This document shows positions 7,827-17,309 of a DNA stretch of 64,000 nt, in pieces. The translations under genes and the position numbers were made by a program. The notes under the pieces were generated by a model that searched no databases, was not told the DNA's origin, and was given only the letters and a program-made list of their open reading frames with translations. The stretch is taken from positions 3,286,001 through 3,350,000 of the forward strand of contig NZ_CP041616.1 in the NCBI RefSeq assembly GCF_007197575.1, read 5' to 3'. How positions within the stretch are numbered: the stretch's first letter is position 1; every line of letters starts with the position of its first letter. The stretch is from Ornithinimicrobium ciconiae (GTDB lineage Bacteria; Actinomycetota; Actinomycetes; Actinomycetales; Dermatophilaceae).

Positions 7827-8738
7827 ATGCTCGGCGTCATAGGCGACGTCGTCCAGGACGTTGTGGTGTGGACCGAGGAAGAGGTCCGACCGGCCACGGA
7901 CACCAAGTCGCAGATCAGTATGACGAGGGGCGGCTCTGCCGCCAACGTCGCGGCCTTCGCCGCTCACCGCTACCCCACCCGCTTCATCGGGTGCGTCGGT
8001 GACGACCTCGGCGGTCACGTCGTCGAGCGCGAGCTCGCCGGCCACGGCGTCGACGTGCAACTGCAGCGGCGCGGGGACACCGGCATGATCGTCGTCCTCA
8101 TCGACGAGGGCGGGGAGCGCAACATGTTCCCCTCCCGCGGCGCCTCGGGGATGCTCGAGCCGGTCGACCCCGCGTGGCTGGAGGATCTGCGGATCCTGCA
8201 CATCACCGGCTACTCCCTGCAGAACGAGCCCACCGCCTCCAGCGTCATCGAGGCCGCCCGGACCGTCAAGGCTGCCGGCGGCCAGCTCTCCTTCGACGTG
8301 TCCTCGACGGGCATGATCGACCTCTACGGCCAGGACGCCTTCGTGGACCTGATGGTCGAGCTCGAGCCGGACTACATCTCGGCCAACCAGGACGAGACCG
8401 CGATGCTCGGCCTGGCCACCGAGGACGGCCCCGGCCCGCTGCTCGAGCGCCTCGACGGCTTGCTGCTGGCCCGAGCCGGCAAGGACTCAACCCGCGTGAT
8501 GCGCGGCTGCGACGTCCTGGCCACCGTCCCGGTCGTGCCGGCCGAGGTCGTGCGCGACCTCACCGGCGCAGGTGACGCCTTCAACGCAGGGTTCCTCACC
8601 GCCATACTGCACGACCCCGGCCCCGAGCCGGACCTGGTCGCCGCCGTCGAGGCAGCCCACGCGCTCGCCCGTCGCGTGCTGGCGCACGCCGGCGCGTCCG
8701 AGGGGGACGAAGCCCCCTCCCTGCTCGACCCGGCCTGA
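7827..8738 (+). CDS. psuK: PfkB family kinase, probable pseudouridine kinase
   Basis: The 303-residue protein has the PfkB fold: an N-terminal GDVVQDVVV strand, the GGSAANVA substrate loop near residue 33, and the C-terminal signature DLTGAGDAFNAGF near 248, whose aspartate is the catalytic base. It starts 1 base after psuG. Psu kinase phosphorylates pseudouridine at the 5' oxygen, feeding PsuG, and the tight pairing is the main reason for this call. The family also contains ribokinase- and adenosine-kinase-like enzymes, so specificity is inferred. A hairpin just after the stop may reduce read-through into the transporter gene. Confidence 0.8.
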   Translation: MLGVIGDVVQDVVVWTEEEVRPATDTKSQISMTRGGSAANVAAFAAHRYPTRFIGCVGDDLGGHVVERELAGHGVDVQLQRRGDTGMIVVLIDEGGERNMFPSRGASGMLEPVDPAWLEDLRILHITGYSLQNEPTASSVIEAARTVKAAGGQLSFDVSSTGMIDLYGQDAFVDLMVELEPDYISANQDETAMLGLATEDGPGPLLERLDGLLLARAGKDSTRVMRGCDVLATVPVVPAEVVRDLTGAGDAFNAGFLTAILHDPGPEPDLVAAVEAAHALARRVLAHAGASEGDEAPSLLDPA

Positions 8739-8746
8739 TCCCACCC

Positions 8747-8779
8747 GACAGCCGGAGCCCGCGCGGCTCCGGCCCTGTC
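8747..8779 (+). terminator. Hairpin between psuK and the transporter gene
   Basis: GCCGGAGCC and its complement form a 9-bp stem with a 5-base loop, extended by ACAG/CTGT outside a two-base bulge. It lies 9 bases after psuK and 35 before the transporter start. It may be an attenuator inside the operon rather than a full terminator. Confidence 0.5.
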
Positions 8780-8813
8780 GGCGACCCTGAAATCCGCGCC
8801 TCAGGAGAACCGC

Positions 8814-10283
8814 ATGTCCACTGTGTCATCGTCGCCACGCAGGACGACCGGGAGCATCCCCGCCCTCGTCGCCGCCTTGCTCGCGGCCATCTTTGCCTTC
8901 CAGCTCAACGCCTCGATGCTCTCCCCGGTGCTGGCCACCATGGAGCGCGAGCTCAACACCACCTCCGCGCAGATCGGCCTGTCCCAGACCGCCTTCTTCG
9001 CCTCCGCCGCCCTGTTCTCCCTCTTCCTGCCACGCTGGGGTGACCTCATCGGTCGCAAGCGACTCATGATCGGCATGCTGCTGCTCACGGCCCTGGGCAG
9101 CGTCATCGCCGCCCTCGCGCCCAACGTCGGCGTGCTCGGTCTGGGGCGGGTCGTCCAAGGCATCTCCGGCCCGATCGTGCCCATGGCACTGATCATGCTG
9201 CGCGTGCAGGTGCCCGACCCCCGTCGCTACGCCAAGCTCATGGCCATCCTCACCGCCGTCAACGGCGGCATCGCCGGCGTCGACGCCCTGCTCGGCGGCT
9301 GGCTCGCCGAGAACTTCGGCTTCCGCTCGGTCTTCTGGGTGATGGCCCTGATCGCCGTCCTGGCCGTCTTCGCGATCGCCGCGGGCACCATCGAGTCACG
9401 CAGCTCGCAGGGCACCAAGATGGACTGGAAGGGCGTGGGCGCCCTGGTCGTCGTGCTCGGCTCGCTCTACTTCGCCCTCGACGAGGCCGGCAAGCTGGCC
9501 GACGCCAACTGGCTCCTGGTGCTGGGCCTGTTCGTGCTGGCGGCCGTCTCGTTCGTGGTCTTCTGGCAGATCGAGACCCGGGTCCCGGACCCGCTGGTGA
9601 CCACCACCTACCTAAAGGAGCGCCGCACCTGGGCGCTGCTGTCCACGACCCTGCTGACGATGACCGGTGTCTTCGCCGTGATGAACGGCCTGATCCCCAA
9701 CCTCGCGCAGGACCCGGCCCTGGGCAACATCTCCGCCGGAGAGGTGTCCTGGTGGACGCTGACCCCCTATGCCCTCGCCGGCCTGATCATGGGCCCGATC
9801 GCAGGGCAGCTGGCGGCGCGCTTCGGCTACAAGTGGGTGCTGCAGGGCGGCCTGGTGCTGACCACCGTCGGCCTCGTCGCCGCGGCCTTCCTCACCACCA
9901 ACCCGACCCCGCTGGTGCTGCTGACCGTCTCGGTCTTCATCGGTGTCACCTACGCCGGAGTCTGCAACATCATGCTCAACGGCCTGGGCATCGTGCTTAG
10001 CCCCAAGGACAACCAGGGCTACCTGCCGGGCATGAACTCCGGTGCCTTCAACCTGGGCGCCGGGCTGAGCTTCGCCCTCCTCTTCGCCATCAACACCTAT
10101 TTCACCAACCAGCTGGACGCGGCCGCGGGCTATCGCTTCGGCATACTCGCCGGTGCTGTGCTCCTGCTGCTGGCCCTCGGGATGTCCACCCTCATCCCGC
10201 ACCCCCAGGACGACGACGTGGTGACCGGCCACGCCCCGGAGTCCGACCCCCTCACCACCAGTCAGGAGCAGGACCATGTCTGA
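8814..10283 (+). CDS. MFS transporter, DHA2-like (14 helices)
   Basis: This 489-residue inner-membrane permease of the major facilitator superfamily has the loop 2-3 motif GDLIGRKRLMIG near residue 80, RVVQGISGPIVPMALIML in helix 4, and about 14 hydrophobic stretches, as in the DHA2 subgroup. ATG at 8814 has CAGGAG upstream. It lies between the kinase and the nucleoside hydrolase gene, whose start overlaps its last 8 bases. Uptake of pseudouridine or other nucleosides is the natural inference from context; the sequence alone does not fix substrate or direction. Confidence 0.85.
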   Translation: MSTVSSSPRRTTGSIPALVAALLAAIFAFQLNASMLSPVLATMERELNTTSAQIGLSQTAFFASAALFSLFLPRWGDLIGRKRLMIGMLLLTALGSVIAALAPNVGVLGLGRVVQGISGPIVPMALIMLRVQVPDPRRYAKLMAILTAVNGGIAGVDALLGGWLAENFGFRSVFWVMALIAVLAVFAIAAGTIESRSSQGTKMDWKGVGALVVVLGSLYFALDEAGKLADANWLLVLGLFVLAAVSFVVFWQIETRVPDPLVTTTYLKERRTWALLSTTLLTMTGVFAVMNGLIPNLAQDPALGNISAGEVSWWTLTPYALAGLIMGPIAGQLAARFGYKWVLQGGLVLTTVGLVAAAFLTTNPTPLVLLTVSVFIGVTYAGVCNIMLNGLGIVLSPKDNQGYLPGMNSGAFNLGAGLSFALLFAINTYFTNQLDAAAGYRFGILAGAVLLLLALGMSTLIPHPQDDDVVTGHAPESDPLTTSQEQDHV

Positions 10284-11246
10284 ACCACGCCAGATCATCC
10301 TCGATTGCGACCCCGGCCACGACGATGCCGTCGCCATGATGCTCGCGCTGGCCAACCCGGCCATCGAGCTGCTCGGCATCACCACGGTCGGCGGCAACCA
10401 GACGCTGGAGAAGATCACCCGCAACGCCCAGAGCGTGCTCGTGGCCTGCGGCCGCGACGACGTGCCGGTGTATGCCGGCGCGGCCCGCCCGCTGGTCCGT
10501 CGCGTGGAGATCGCCCCGGACATCCACGGCGACTCGGGCCTGGACGGCGTCGAGCTGCCCGAGCCGACGCGGCCGGTGGAGGACCTGCACGGGGTGCGCT
10601 TCATCGTCGACACGGTGATGGCGGCCGAGCCCGGCACGGTCACCCTGGTGGCCACCGGGCCGCTGACCAACGTGGCGCTGGCCGCCCGGCTCGAGCCGCG
10701 CATTGTGGAGCGGGCGCGCGAGGTGGTCGTGATGGGCGGTGGCTACCACGAGGGCACTGGACGGCGGTCGCCGAGTTCAACATCTGGGTCGACCCCGAGG
10801 CGGCGCACATCGTCTTCGACGAGGCGTGGCCGCTCACCATGGTCGGGCTCGACCTGACCCACCAGGCACTGGCCACCCCGGAGGTGGAGGAGCAGGTGCG
10901 GGCCATCGACTCGCCGCTGGGCGAGTTCTTCCTCGGGCTGATGGCCTTCTTCCGCAAGGCCTACCGGGAGCACCAGGGCTTCATCGACCCGCCGGTCCAC
11001 GACGCCTGCACGATCGCCTACCTCATCGACCCGGCTATCGTGGCGACCCAGAAGGTGCCGCTCACCGTGGAGCTGCGTGGTGAGCACACCGTCGGTATGA
11101 CGGTCGCGGACTTCCGCAGCCCCGCCGCCGAGGACTGTCGGCACCAGGTCGCGACCACCTTGGACCACGCCGCCTTCTGGGCGCTGGTGGTCGAGGCGAT
11201 CAGGGTGCTGAGTGAGCAGGACGCACCGGAGAAGCAGGGCACGTGA
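10276..11246 (+). pseudogene. Nucleoside hydrolase (IUNH family), frameshifted
   Basis: The first 160 codons are a good IUNH protein: ILDCDPGHDDAVAMMLAL (calcium-binding DxDxxxDD), GITTVGGNQ, ATGPLTNVALA and VVMGGGYHEG. The frame then fails, and the protein continues one frame back as AVAEFNIWVDPEAAHIVFD through PPVHDACTIAYLIDP to the end at 11246. The expected GGYHEGNWTAVAEFN is restored if one A is added in GGCACTGG near 10755-10757, so this is a one-base deletion or sequencing error. If intact, the enzyme would cleave nucleosides to base and ribose, feeding the ribokinase 16 bases downstream. Confidence 0.88.
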
Positions 11247-11262
11247 GGCACGAGGAGGACCG

Positions 11263-12177
11263 ATGGGTGCGCGACTGCTGGTCATCGGCTCGGCCAATGT
11301 CGACCTCTTCGCCACGGTCCCGCGCCACCCCTCCCCGGGCGAGACGCTGATCGGTCGGGGCGGGCAGCGCTCGGCGGGCGGCAAGGGCGCTAACCAGGCC
11401 CTGGCCGCCGCGCTGCAGGGCGCCGACGTCACCTTCGTCGGCGCCGTGGGCGAGGACCCCGACGCGCAGCTCGCGCTCGCCGGCCTGCGTGAGGCGGGGG
11501 TCGACCTCGGCTCCGTGGTCACGGCGCCGGACTCCCCGACCGGGCTGGCCATCATCACCGTCTCCGAGGCCGGGGAGAACACCATCGTGGTCGTCCCGGG
11601 AGCCAACGCCCAGGTCAGCGTCGAGCAGGCGACCGCCGCGGTCGGCCAGATGGGCGCGGGCGACCTGCTGCTGATGCAGGGCGAGGTGCCGCGGGAGACC
11701 ACGGAGGCCGCCGTCCGGGCAGCCCGGGAGGCCGGCCGCCGCGTGGTGCTCAACGTCGCGCCGTGGATGGCGCTGGACCACGACGTGCTGACCGCTGCCG
11801 ACCCGCTGGTGCTCAACGAGCACGAGGCCGAGCTGGCCGCGGACGAGCTCGGGCTGACGTCGCAGGGCGACGATCCCGCGGCGACGGCCCAGGCCCTCTG
11901 CGGGGCCGGGACAGCGTCGGTGGTGATCACCCTCGGCGCCGAGGGTGCGGTCGTGGCGGCGGGTCCCGACGAGGTGACCCGTGTGCCGAGCCCCCGCGTC
12001 AGTGCCGTGGACAGCACCGGCGCCGGTGACGCCTTCACCGGCGCGCTCGCCGCCCGGCTGATCGAGGGTGACGACCTGGTGGCGGCCGTCCGGCATGCGG
12101 TGCGCGTCGGGGCCTATGCCGTGCAGCACCCGGGTGCGCAGCCGTCATACCCGCAGGCGGACGCCGAGCTGCCGTAA
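11263..12177 (+). CDS. rbsK: Ribokinase
   Basis: The 304-residue PfkB-family kinase has the ribokinase marks IGSANVDLFATV, GGKGANQALAAA (sugar-binding GG), GENTIVVVPGAN and DSTGAGDAFTGALAARL with the catalytic aspartate near residue 250. ATG at 11263 has GAGGAGG close upstream. Ribokinase phosphorylates ribose at O5. Directly after the nucleoside hydrolase, it would trap the ribose that enzyme frees, giving ribose 5-phosphate, the same product as PsuG. Confidence 0.9.
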   Translation: MGARLLVIGSANVDLFATVPRHPSPGETLIGRGGQRSAGGKGANQALAAALQGADVTFVGAVGEDPDAQLALAGLREAGVDLGSVVTAPDSPTGLAIITVSEAGENTIVVVPGANAQVSVEQATAAVGQMGAGDLLLMQGEVPRETTEAAVRAAREAGRRVVLNVAPWMALDHDVLTAADPLVLNEHEAELAADELGLTSQGDDPAATAQALCGAGTASVVITLGAEGAVVAAGPDEVTRVPSPRVSAVDSTGAGDAFTGALAARLIEGDDLVAAVRHAVRVGAYAVQHPGAQPSYPQADAELP

Positions 12178-12254
12178 GTCGCTCTCGGCATCCCCGGCCA
12201 CCCATGCGTGCCATGAGTCTCTCGCTGGCTCACGTGCTCCGGCGACACCCCCGC

Positions 12255-13145
12255 CTACGAGGTCACCAGGTCGGTGCGCTCGGCCGCGAGGTGCACCGCA
12301 CCGACCAGGCCGGCCCGGCCACCCAGCTCACTGGCCACGATCGGCGTCTCGGCGACGGAGTCGAGGGCGTGCCGGCGCAGCCCGGAACGGGTCGGTTCGA
12401 GCAGCAGGTCACCGGCCTGGGCGGCCGCCCCGCCGAGGATGACGACGCCCGGGTTGAGCAGGTTGAGGACGGTCGCCAGGGCCCAACCAAGGCGCAGCCC
12501 GGCATCCTCGATCACCCGCCGTGCGGCGAGGTTGCCCTCCCCCGCGGCCACGACAACCTCGCGGAACGTGGCCCCGGGCAGCTGGGAGCCCAGCAGGCGT
12601 AGCAGGTGCTCGCTGGAGGTGTAGGTCTCCAGGCACCCGCGGCTGCCGCAGCGACACATCGGCCCCTGCTCGTCCACCGTGAGGTGGCCGATCTCTCCGG
12701 CCGTGCCGTCGACCCCGTGGAACAGCTCGTTGTTGATGATGATCCCGGCGCCGACGCCACTGGCGATCTTGACGAACACCGCCGCGCTGTGCCCGCGGGC
12801 CTGACCCTCCCGGTGCTCGGCCAGGGCGCCCAGGTTGGCATCGTTCTCGACCTGGGCGGGGGCATCGAAGACCTCCGCAGTCGCCTCGGCGGCGTCCACG
12901 CCCTCCCAGCCCGGGAAGATCGCTGCAGACCTGACGACGTTGTTGACCACGGGCGCGGGCAGGCCAAGGCCGACGTGGCGCAGCGGCCCGACGCCGGGGT
13001 TGATCCGTTCCCAGATCGAGGACGCCAGGGCCAGGTCCGAGGCGTAGCCGTCCGGCTCGCACGCCACCCGCTCCTCGGCCAGCACCCTGCCGGTGAGGTC
13101 ACCGGCCGCGACGGCGACGTGCCGGTCTGCACCTTGCTCCCGCAC
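12255..13145 (-). pseudogene. ROK family protein, 5'-truncated
   Basis: Most of a ROK (repressor/ORF/kinase) protein is present: VENDANLGALAEHREGQA, IASGVGAGIIINNELFHG, and the zinc motif CRCGSRGCLETYTS, ending in VILGGAAAQAGDLL. The N-terminus is damaged. Where family members read DLGATHVRVAVADLAGRVL, this one has GADRHVAVAAGDLTGRVL after a meaningless lead-in, so the phosphate-1 loop is broken and no helix-turn-helix domain is found upstream. GTG at 13145 would give 296 residues. It was probably a ROK repressor that lost its DNA-binding part; a minimal sugar-binding protein is the alternative. It is convergent with rbsK. Confidence 0.7.
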
Positions 13146-13301
13146 CGCGCCGTCGCCGTCTATCCCTGCTCTCGCGTGTCGTCCTCGACCATCAGGGCAA
13201 TGTGCCCACTCAGGCCCATGAATTTCAGCACCTCGCCTATTGTCCCGCCAACCAGGCCGCCGTACGTTTCGTAGGTCAACCCCTCCGGAAGGAACGCCAC
13301 G

Positions 13302-14633
13302 ATGGCTCATGCAGACGACTTCGCCCTGTCCAGGGTCGCCCCAGCGGCACAGCGTCACTGGTTCGGGATCGCCGTGCAGCGGTTCGGGCAGGTCAGTGCC
13401 CTCTCCCAGTTCCTGCTCGGGGCCACCCTCGGCTACGGGATGACCTTTGGCAACGCGGTCCTCGCGTTCCTGTTCGGGTCCCTCATCCTCGAGGTAATCA
13501 TGTGCATCGTCGGCATCGTGGGTCAGAGGGAGGGCCTCAACACTGCACTGCTGGCCCGCTGGACGGGCTTCGGTGAGGTCGGCGCGTCGCTGGTCGGGCT
13601 CGCGATCGGCATCAGCCTGATCGGTTGGTTCGGCATCCAGTCGGCCATCTCCGCGGAGTCCCTCGACTCGCTCCTGCCCGGGGTCATGCCGATCTGGGCC
13701 TGGTGCCTGCTGTTCGGGCTCGCCGTGACGGCCATCGTCGCGTTCGGGTTCGGCGGCATGCAGTGGCTGGCCAATGTCACCGTCCCGCTCTTCCTGGTGC
13801 TGGTCGGCTGGTCGATCATCACCGAACTCAGCCGCCACAGCATCGGCGACCTCCTGACCTCACCGCCGCCCGGTGAACCCCTCTCCCTATCTGCCGGCAC
13901 CGCCATCGTCGCCGGTGGGCTCATCGTCGGGGCCATCATCACGGCCGACATGACCCGCTTCAACCGCTCCGCCAAGGACGTCGTCAAGCAGACGGTCGTC
14001 GGTGTCACCCTCGGCGAGTTCGTCATCGGCCTGGCAGGCGTGCTGCTGGCCCACGCAGCGGGGACCGGCAACATCGTGGCCATCATCACCTCCTCGGTCG
14101 GGCTAGTGGGTCTGCTGATCGTCGTTACCGGCACCCTCAAGATCAACGACTGGAACCTCTACTCCTCCGCCCTGGGCCTGGTGAACTTCATCTCTACGGC
14201 CTTCGGTCGCGACCTGCACCGGGTGACCACCACTATCGTGCTCGGCGTCGTCGGCTCGGTCCTGGCCGCGGTGGGGATCCTGGGGCACTTCACGGAGTTC
14301 CTCATCGTGCTGGGGGCGGCCTTCCCGCCCATCGCGGGCATCATGATCGCGGAGTACTTCGTCGTGAAGACCTGGCGGGGCGAGCTGGACGCCACCCGGG
14401 CCACCGTGACCCTGCCCGAGACCGCGCCCCGCGTCGTCCCGGCCACCCTGGTGATCTGGCTGGTCTCCTCACTGGTCGGCTACTTCCTCGACTGGGGGAT
14501 CCCGAGCATCACCTCGCTGGTCCTGTCGTTCGTGCTGTATGTCGTGGCGGGGCGCCTTGGTCTGGTCCGTGGAGTGGGCGTGGCCCGGACCCGGTCACCA
14601 CAGACCTCCGACCTCGCACCCCAGCCGAACTGA
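13302..14633 (+). CDS. NCS1 family cytosine/hydantoin-type permease
   Basis: This 443-residue membrane protein has about 12 helices and the nucleobase:cation symporter-1 look: an early RFGQVSALSQFLLGATLGYG, then GFGGMQWLANVTVPLFL and IITADMTRFNRSAKDVV, the conserved loop after helix 6. Family members import cytosine, allantoin, hydantoins and related heterocycles. ATG at 13302 follows GGAAGGA. It heads the operon with the HyuA-type protein and three DUF917 proteins, so the cargo is probably a hydantoin-like or other imidazole-derived compound (inference). Confidence 0.85.
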   Translation: MAHADDFALSRVAPAAQRHWFGIAVQRFGQVSALSQFLLGATLGYGMTFGNAVLAFLFGSLILEVIMCIVGIVGQREGLNTALLARWTGFGEVGASLVGLAIGISLIGWFGIQSAISAESLDSLLPGVMPIWAWCLLFGLAVTAIVAFGFGGMQWLANVTVPLFLVLVGWSIITELSRHSIGDLLTSPPPGEPLSLSAGTAIVAGGLIVGAIITADMTRFNRSAKDVVKQTVVGVTLGEFVIGLAGVLLAHAAGTGNIVAIITSSVGLVGLLIVVTGTLKINDWNLYSSALGLVNFISTAFGRDLHRVTTTIVLGVVGSVLAAVGILGHFTEFLIVLGAAFPPIAGIMIAEYFVVKTWRGELDATRATVTLPETAPRVVPATLVIWLVSSLVGYFLDWGIPSITSLVLSFVLYVVAGRLGLVRGVGVARTRSPQTSDLAPQPN

Positions 14634-14662
14634 CCCTGACCACAGACCCGAGGAGACAGACC

Positions 14663-16210
14663 ATGCACATCGGAATCGATGTCGGAGGCACCAACACGGA
14701 CGCGGTGCTGATGGAGGGCACCCAGGTGCTGGCCACCGTCAAGCAGGCCACCAGCGACGATGTCACCAGCGGCATCATCAGCGCGATCGAGCGGCTGCGC
14801 GAGCAACGCCAGTTCGAGGGGTCGACCGTCAAGGCGGTCATGATCGGCACGACGCACTTCATCAACGGCCTGGTCGAGGCCCGCAGGCTCGCCCCCACGG
14901 CAGCTCTTCGACTCGGCCTCCCCGCCACCCGGGCGCTTCCGCCCCTGGTGGACTGGCCGGAGCGGCTGAGCGCGGCCATCCAGGGCCGGGCCTACCTGGC
15001 CCACGGCGGCTACGAGTTCGACGGGCGGCCCATCTCCCCCATCGACCACGACGAGCTGCGCCGGCACGCCGCAGACATGGCGAGCCACGGCATACGGTCG
15101 GTCGCGATCTCCTCGGTCTTCAGCCCCGTCAACCACGATCTGGAGGTCGAGGCCGCCGGGATCATCAGTGCGGAGCTGGGCCCGGACGTGGCGATCTCGC
15201 TCTCGCACGAGATCGGCCGGATCGGCCTGCTGGAGCGTGAGAACGCCACCATCATCAACGCCGCGCTGCGCGAGATGGCCACCAACATCGTCGACGGGCT
15301 CCACGCCGCCGTGCGCGCCCACGGGATCGACGCCCCGATCTTCCTCAGCCAGAACGACGGCACGCTGATGGACGAGGAGTACGTCCGCCGGTACCCGGTC
15401 GCCACCTTCGCCTCGGGGCCGACGAACTCCATGCGCGGCGCCGCAGCGACCAGCGGCCTGGAGTCGTGCGCGGTCATCGACATCGGCGGCACCACCAGCG
15501 ACATCGGTCTGCTGGTCAACGGCTTCCCCCGAGAGAACACCACCGAGGTGCGGGTCGCGGGCATCCGCACCAACTTCCGCATGCCCGACGTCCTGTCCAT
15601 CGGCATCGGCGGTGGCAGCCACGTGGCCAGCGACACCGCCGTGGTCGGCCCCGAGTCGGTGGGCTACCAGCTGACCTCACAGGCCCGGGTGTTCGGCGGG
15701 TCACAGCTGACCGCGACCGACCTCGCGGTGGCCGCGGGCCGCGCCGACATCGGCGACCGCTCGCTTGTTGCCGATGTCGACCCGGCTCTGGTGGACCGCG
15801 CCCTCAGCGGCCTCGCGAGACGTATCGCCGAGGCGGTCGACCGGATGCGCACGTCCGCCGAGCCGATCCCCGTCGTGGCCGTCGGCGGCGGTTCGATCCT
15901 GCTGCCCGACGAGATCCCCATTTTCGGCGCCATCCACCGCCCCGAGAACTACGCCGTGGCCAACGCGATCGGTGCCTCTATCGCGCAGGTCGGCGGCGAG
16001 ATCGACAAGGTCTTCGCGGTGGAGCCCTCGCGCCGCGACGCGATCCTCGACGAGGCCCGTCAGGAGGCCGTGGACAAGGCCATCGCGGCCGGGGCGAGCC
16101 CCTCGAGCGTGCAGATCGTCGACTTCGACGAGGTGCCGATTCCCTACCTGCCCGGCAACGCCACGCGCATCCGGGTCAAGGCAGTCGGAGACCTGGACAT
16201 GGGGGCCTGA
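14663..16210 (+). CDS. Hydantoinase/oxoprolinase family protein (HyuA N-terminal type)
   Basis: The 515-residue protein belongs to the ATP-dependent hydantoinase A/5-oxoprolinase group. It starts MHIGIDVGGTNTDAV (the actin-like phosphate loop), has MIGTTHFINGLVEAR and SLSHEIGRIGLLERENATIINAA-type segments in the middle, and the second nucleotide motif AVIDIGGTTSDIGLLVNGF near residue 275. A short form without the C-terminal extension of N-methylhydantoinase, it has no HyuB partner here. GAGGAGACAGACC before ATG 14663 gives the ribosome site. It lies 29 bases after the permease and 1 base before the first DUF917 gene; HyuA/DUF917 pairs are common in bacteria. It probably hydrolyses a cyclic ureide or thioureide using ATP (inference). 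Confidence 0.85.
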   Translation: MHIGIDVGGTNTDAVLMEGTQVLATVKQATSDDVTSGIISAIERLREQRQFEGSTVKAVMIGTTHFINGLVEARRLAPTAALRLGLPATRALPPLVDWPERLSAAIQGRAYLAHGGYEFDGRPISPIDHDELRRHAADMASHGIRSVAISSVFSPVNHDLEVEAAGIISAELGPDVAISLSHEIGRIGLLERENATIINAALREMATNIVDGLHAAVRAHGIDAPIFLSQNDGTLMDEEYVRRYPVATFASGPTNSMRGAAATSGLESCAVIDIGGTTSDIGLLVNGFPRENTTEVRVAGIRTNFRMPDVLSIGIGGGSHVASDTAVVGPESVGYQLTSQARVFGGSQLTATDLAVAAGRADIGDRSLVADVDPALVDRALSGLARRIAEAVDRMRTSAEPIPVVAVGGGSILLPDEIPIFGAIHRPENYAVANAIGASIAQVGGEIDKVFAVEPSRRDAILDEARQEAVDKAIAAGASPSSVQIVDFDEVPIPYLPGNATRIRVKAVGDLDMGA

Positions 16211-16211
16211 G

Positions 16212-17309
16212 ATGTCGTGGACCCTTACCGCTGACGACGTCCGCGACCTCGCGCGGGGTGCCGCCGTGCTCGGCACGGGTGGAGGCGGCGACCCGCATGT
16301 GGGTGCCCTGCTCGCCGAGCAGGCGATCATCGCCCACGGCCCGGTTGACGTCGTGCCCCTGAACAAGCTCCCCGATAACGCGATGGTCGTCATGGTGGCG
16401 ATGATGGGCGCACCAACCGTGATGGTCGAGAAGCTGCCCAGCCTGGACGAGGTCAGAGCGGCCGTGCGTGCCGTCGAGACGGCCCTGCCCGACGGGCCGA
16501 TCACCCACATCGTCTGTGCTGAGATCGGAGGCGTCAACTCCACCCTCCCGGTGGCCGCAGCGGCGGCCCTCGGGCTGCCACTGGTGGATGCCGACGCCAT
16601 GGGACGGGCCTTCCCGGAGCTGCAGATGGTGCTGCCCACCCTCTCCGGCATCGCTGCCTCGCCGGTATCGTTCGCCGACGAGAAGGGCAACGTCGGGGTG
16701 CTCCAGACCGTCGACAACAGCTGGGCCGAGCGCATCGCCCGGGTCGCCTGCGTCGAGATGGGGTGCACGATCATGATCGCGCTGTTCCCACAGCGCGGCG
16801 CGCAGGCGCGCACCACCATGGTGGAGGACTCCGTGACCCGGGCGGTGCAGGTCGGGCGGGCCATCACGGAGTCGCGGGGAGCCAACCAGGACCCGGTCGC
16901 CTCGGTGGTCGACGTGCTCGGCGGCCGCGAGCTGTTCGCGGGCAAGGTCGTCGACGTCCAGCGCTCCACGACCGCCGGCTTCGCCCGTGGGCGGTCCCGG
17001 ATCGAGGGCACGAACGAGACCCTCGAGCTCTCCTTCCAGAACGAGCACCTGGTGGCCCAGAGCGGCGCCACGGTGCTGGCCACGACACCGGACCTGATCA
17101 TGGTCCTCGAGCACGACTCCGGCGAACCGATCACCACCGAGGGTCTGCACTACGGGCAACGGGTCCGGATCATCGCGGCACCCTCGGACCCGCGGTGGCA
17201 CACCGCGCAGGCCCTGCAGATGGTCGGGCCGGCCTACTTCGGGTATGCCGTGCCAGGTCACCGGTTCGACGGCTCACCCGATCACCCGACAGAGGAGGAT
17301 GTGACATGA
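16212..17309 (+). CDS. DUF917 / S-methyl-thiohydantoin desulfurase family protein, copy 1
   Basis: This 365-residue protein belongs to the family long called DUF917, now named by Pfam after S-methyl-thiohydantoin desulfurase. Visible marks are LARGAAVLGTGGGGDPHVG at the N-terminus, MMGAPTVMVEKLP, the core LPLVDADAMGRAFPELQM, and a C-terminal domain starting near FAGKVVDVQRSTT with GEPITTEGLHYGQRVRI. ATG 16212 lies 1 base after the HyuA stop. It has the same length and layout as the next gene but differs in sequence, so the two are old paralogues that may form a heteromeric enzyme or act on different substrates. Confidence 0.85.
   Translation: MSWTLTADDVRDLARGAAVLGTGGGGDPHVGALLAEQAIIAHGPVDVVPLNKLPDNAMVVMVAMMGAPTVMVEKLPSLDEVRAAVRAVETALPDGPITHIVCAEIGGVNSTLPVAAAAALGLPLVDADAMGRAFPELQMVLPTLSGIAASPVSFADEKGNVGVLQTVDNSWAERIARVACVEMGCTIMIALFPQRGAQARTTMVEDSVTRAVQVGRAITESRGANQDPVASVVDVLGGRELFAGKVVDVQRSTTAGFARGRSRIEGTNETLELSFQNEHLVAQSGATVLATTPDLIMVLEHDSGEPITTEGLHYGQRVRIIAAPSDPRWHTAQALQMVGPAYFGYAVPGHRFDGSPDHPTEEDVT

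Noticed and set aside
13146..13838. Upstream extension of the ROK frame
   Set aside because: It runs antisense through the start of the NCS1 permease and has no helix-turn-helix or ROK features, so the protein was cut at about 13145.
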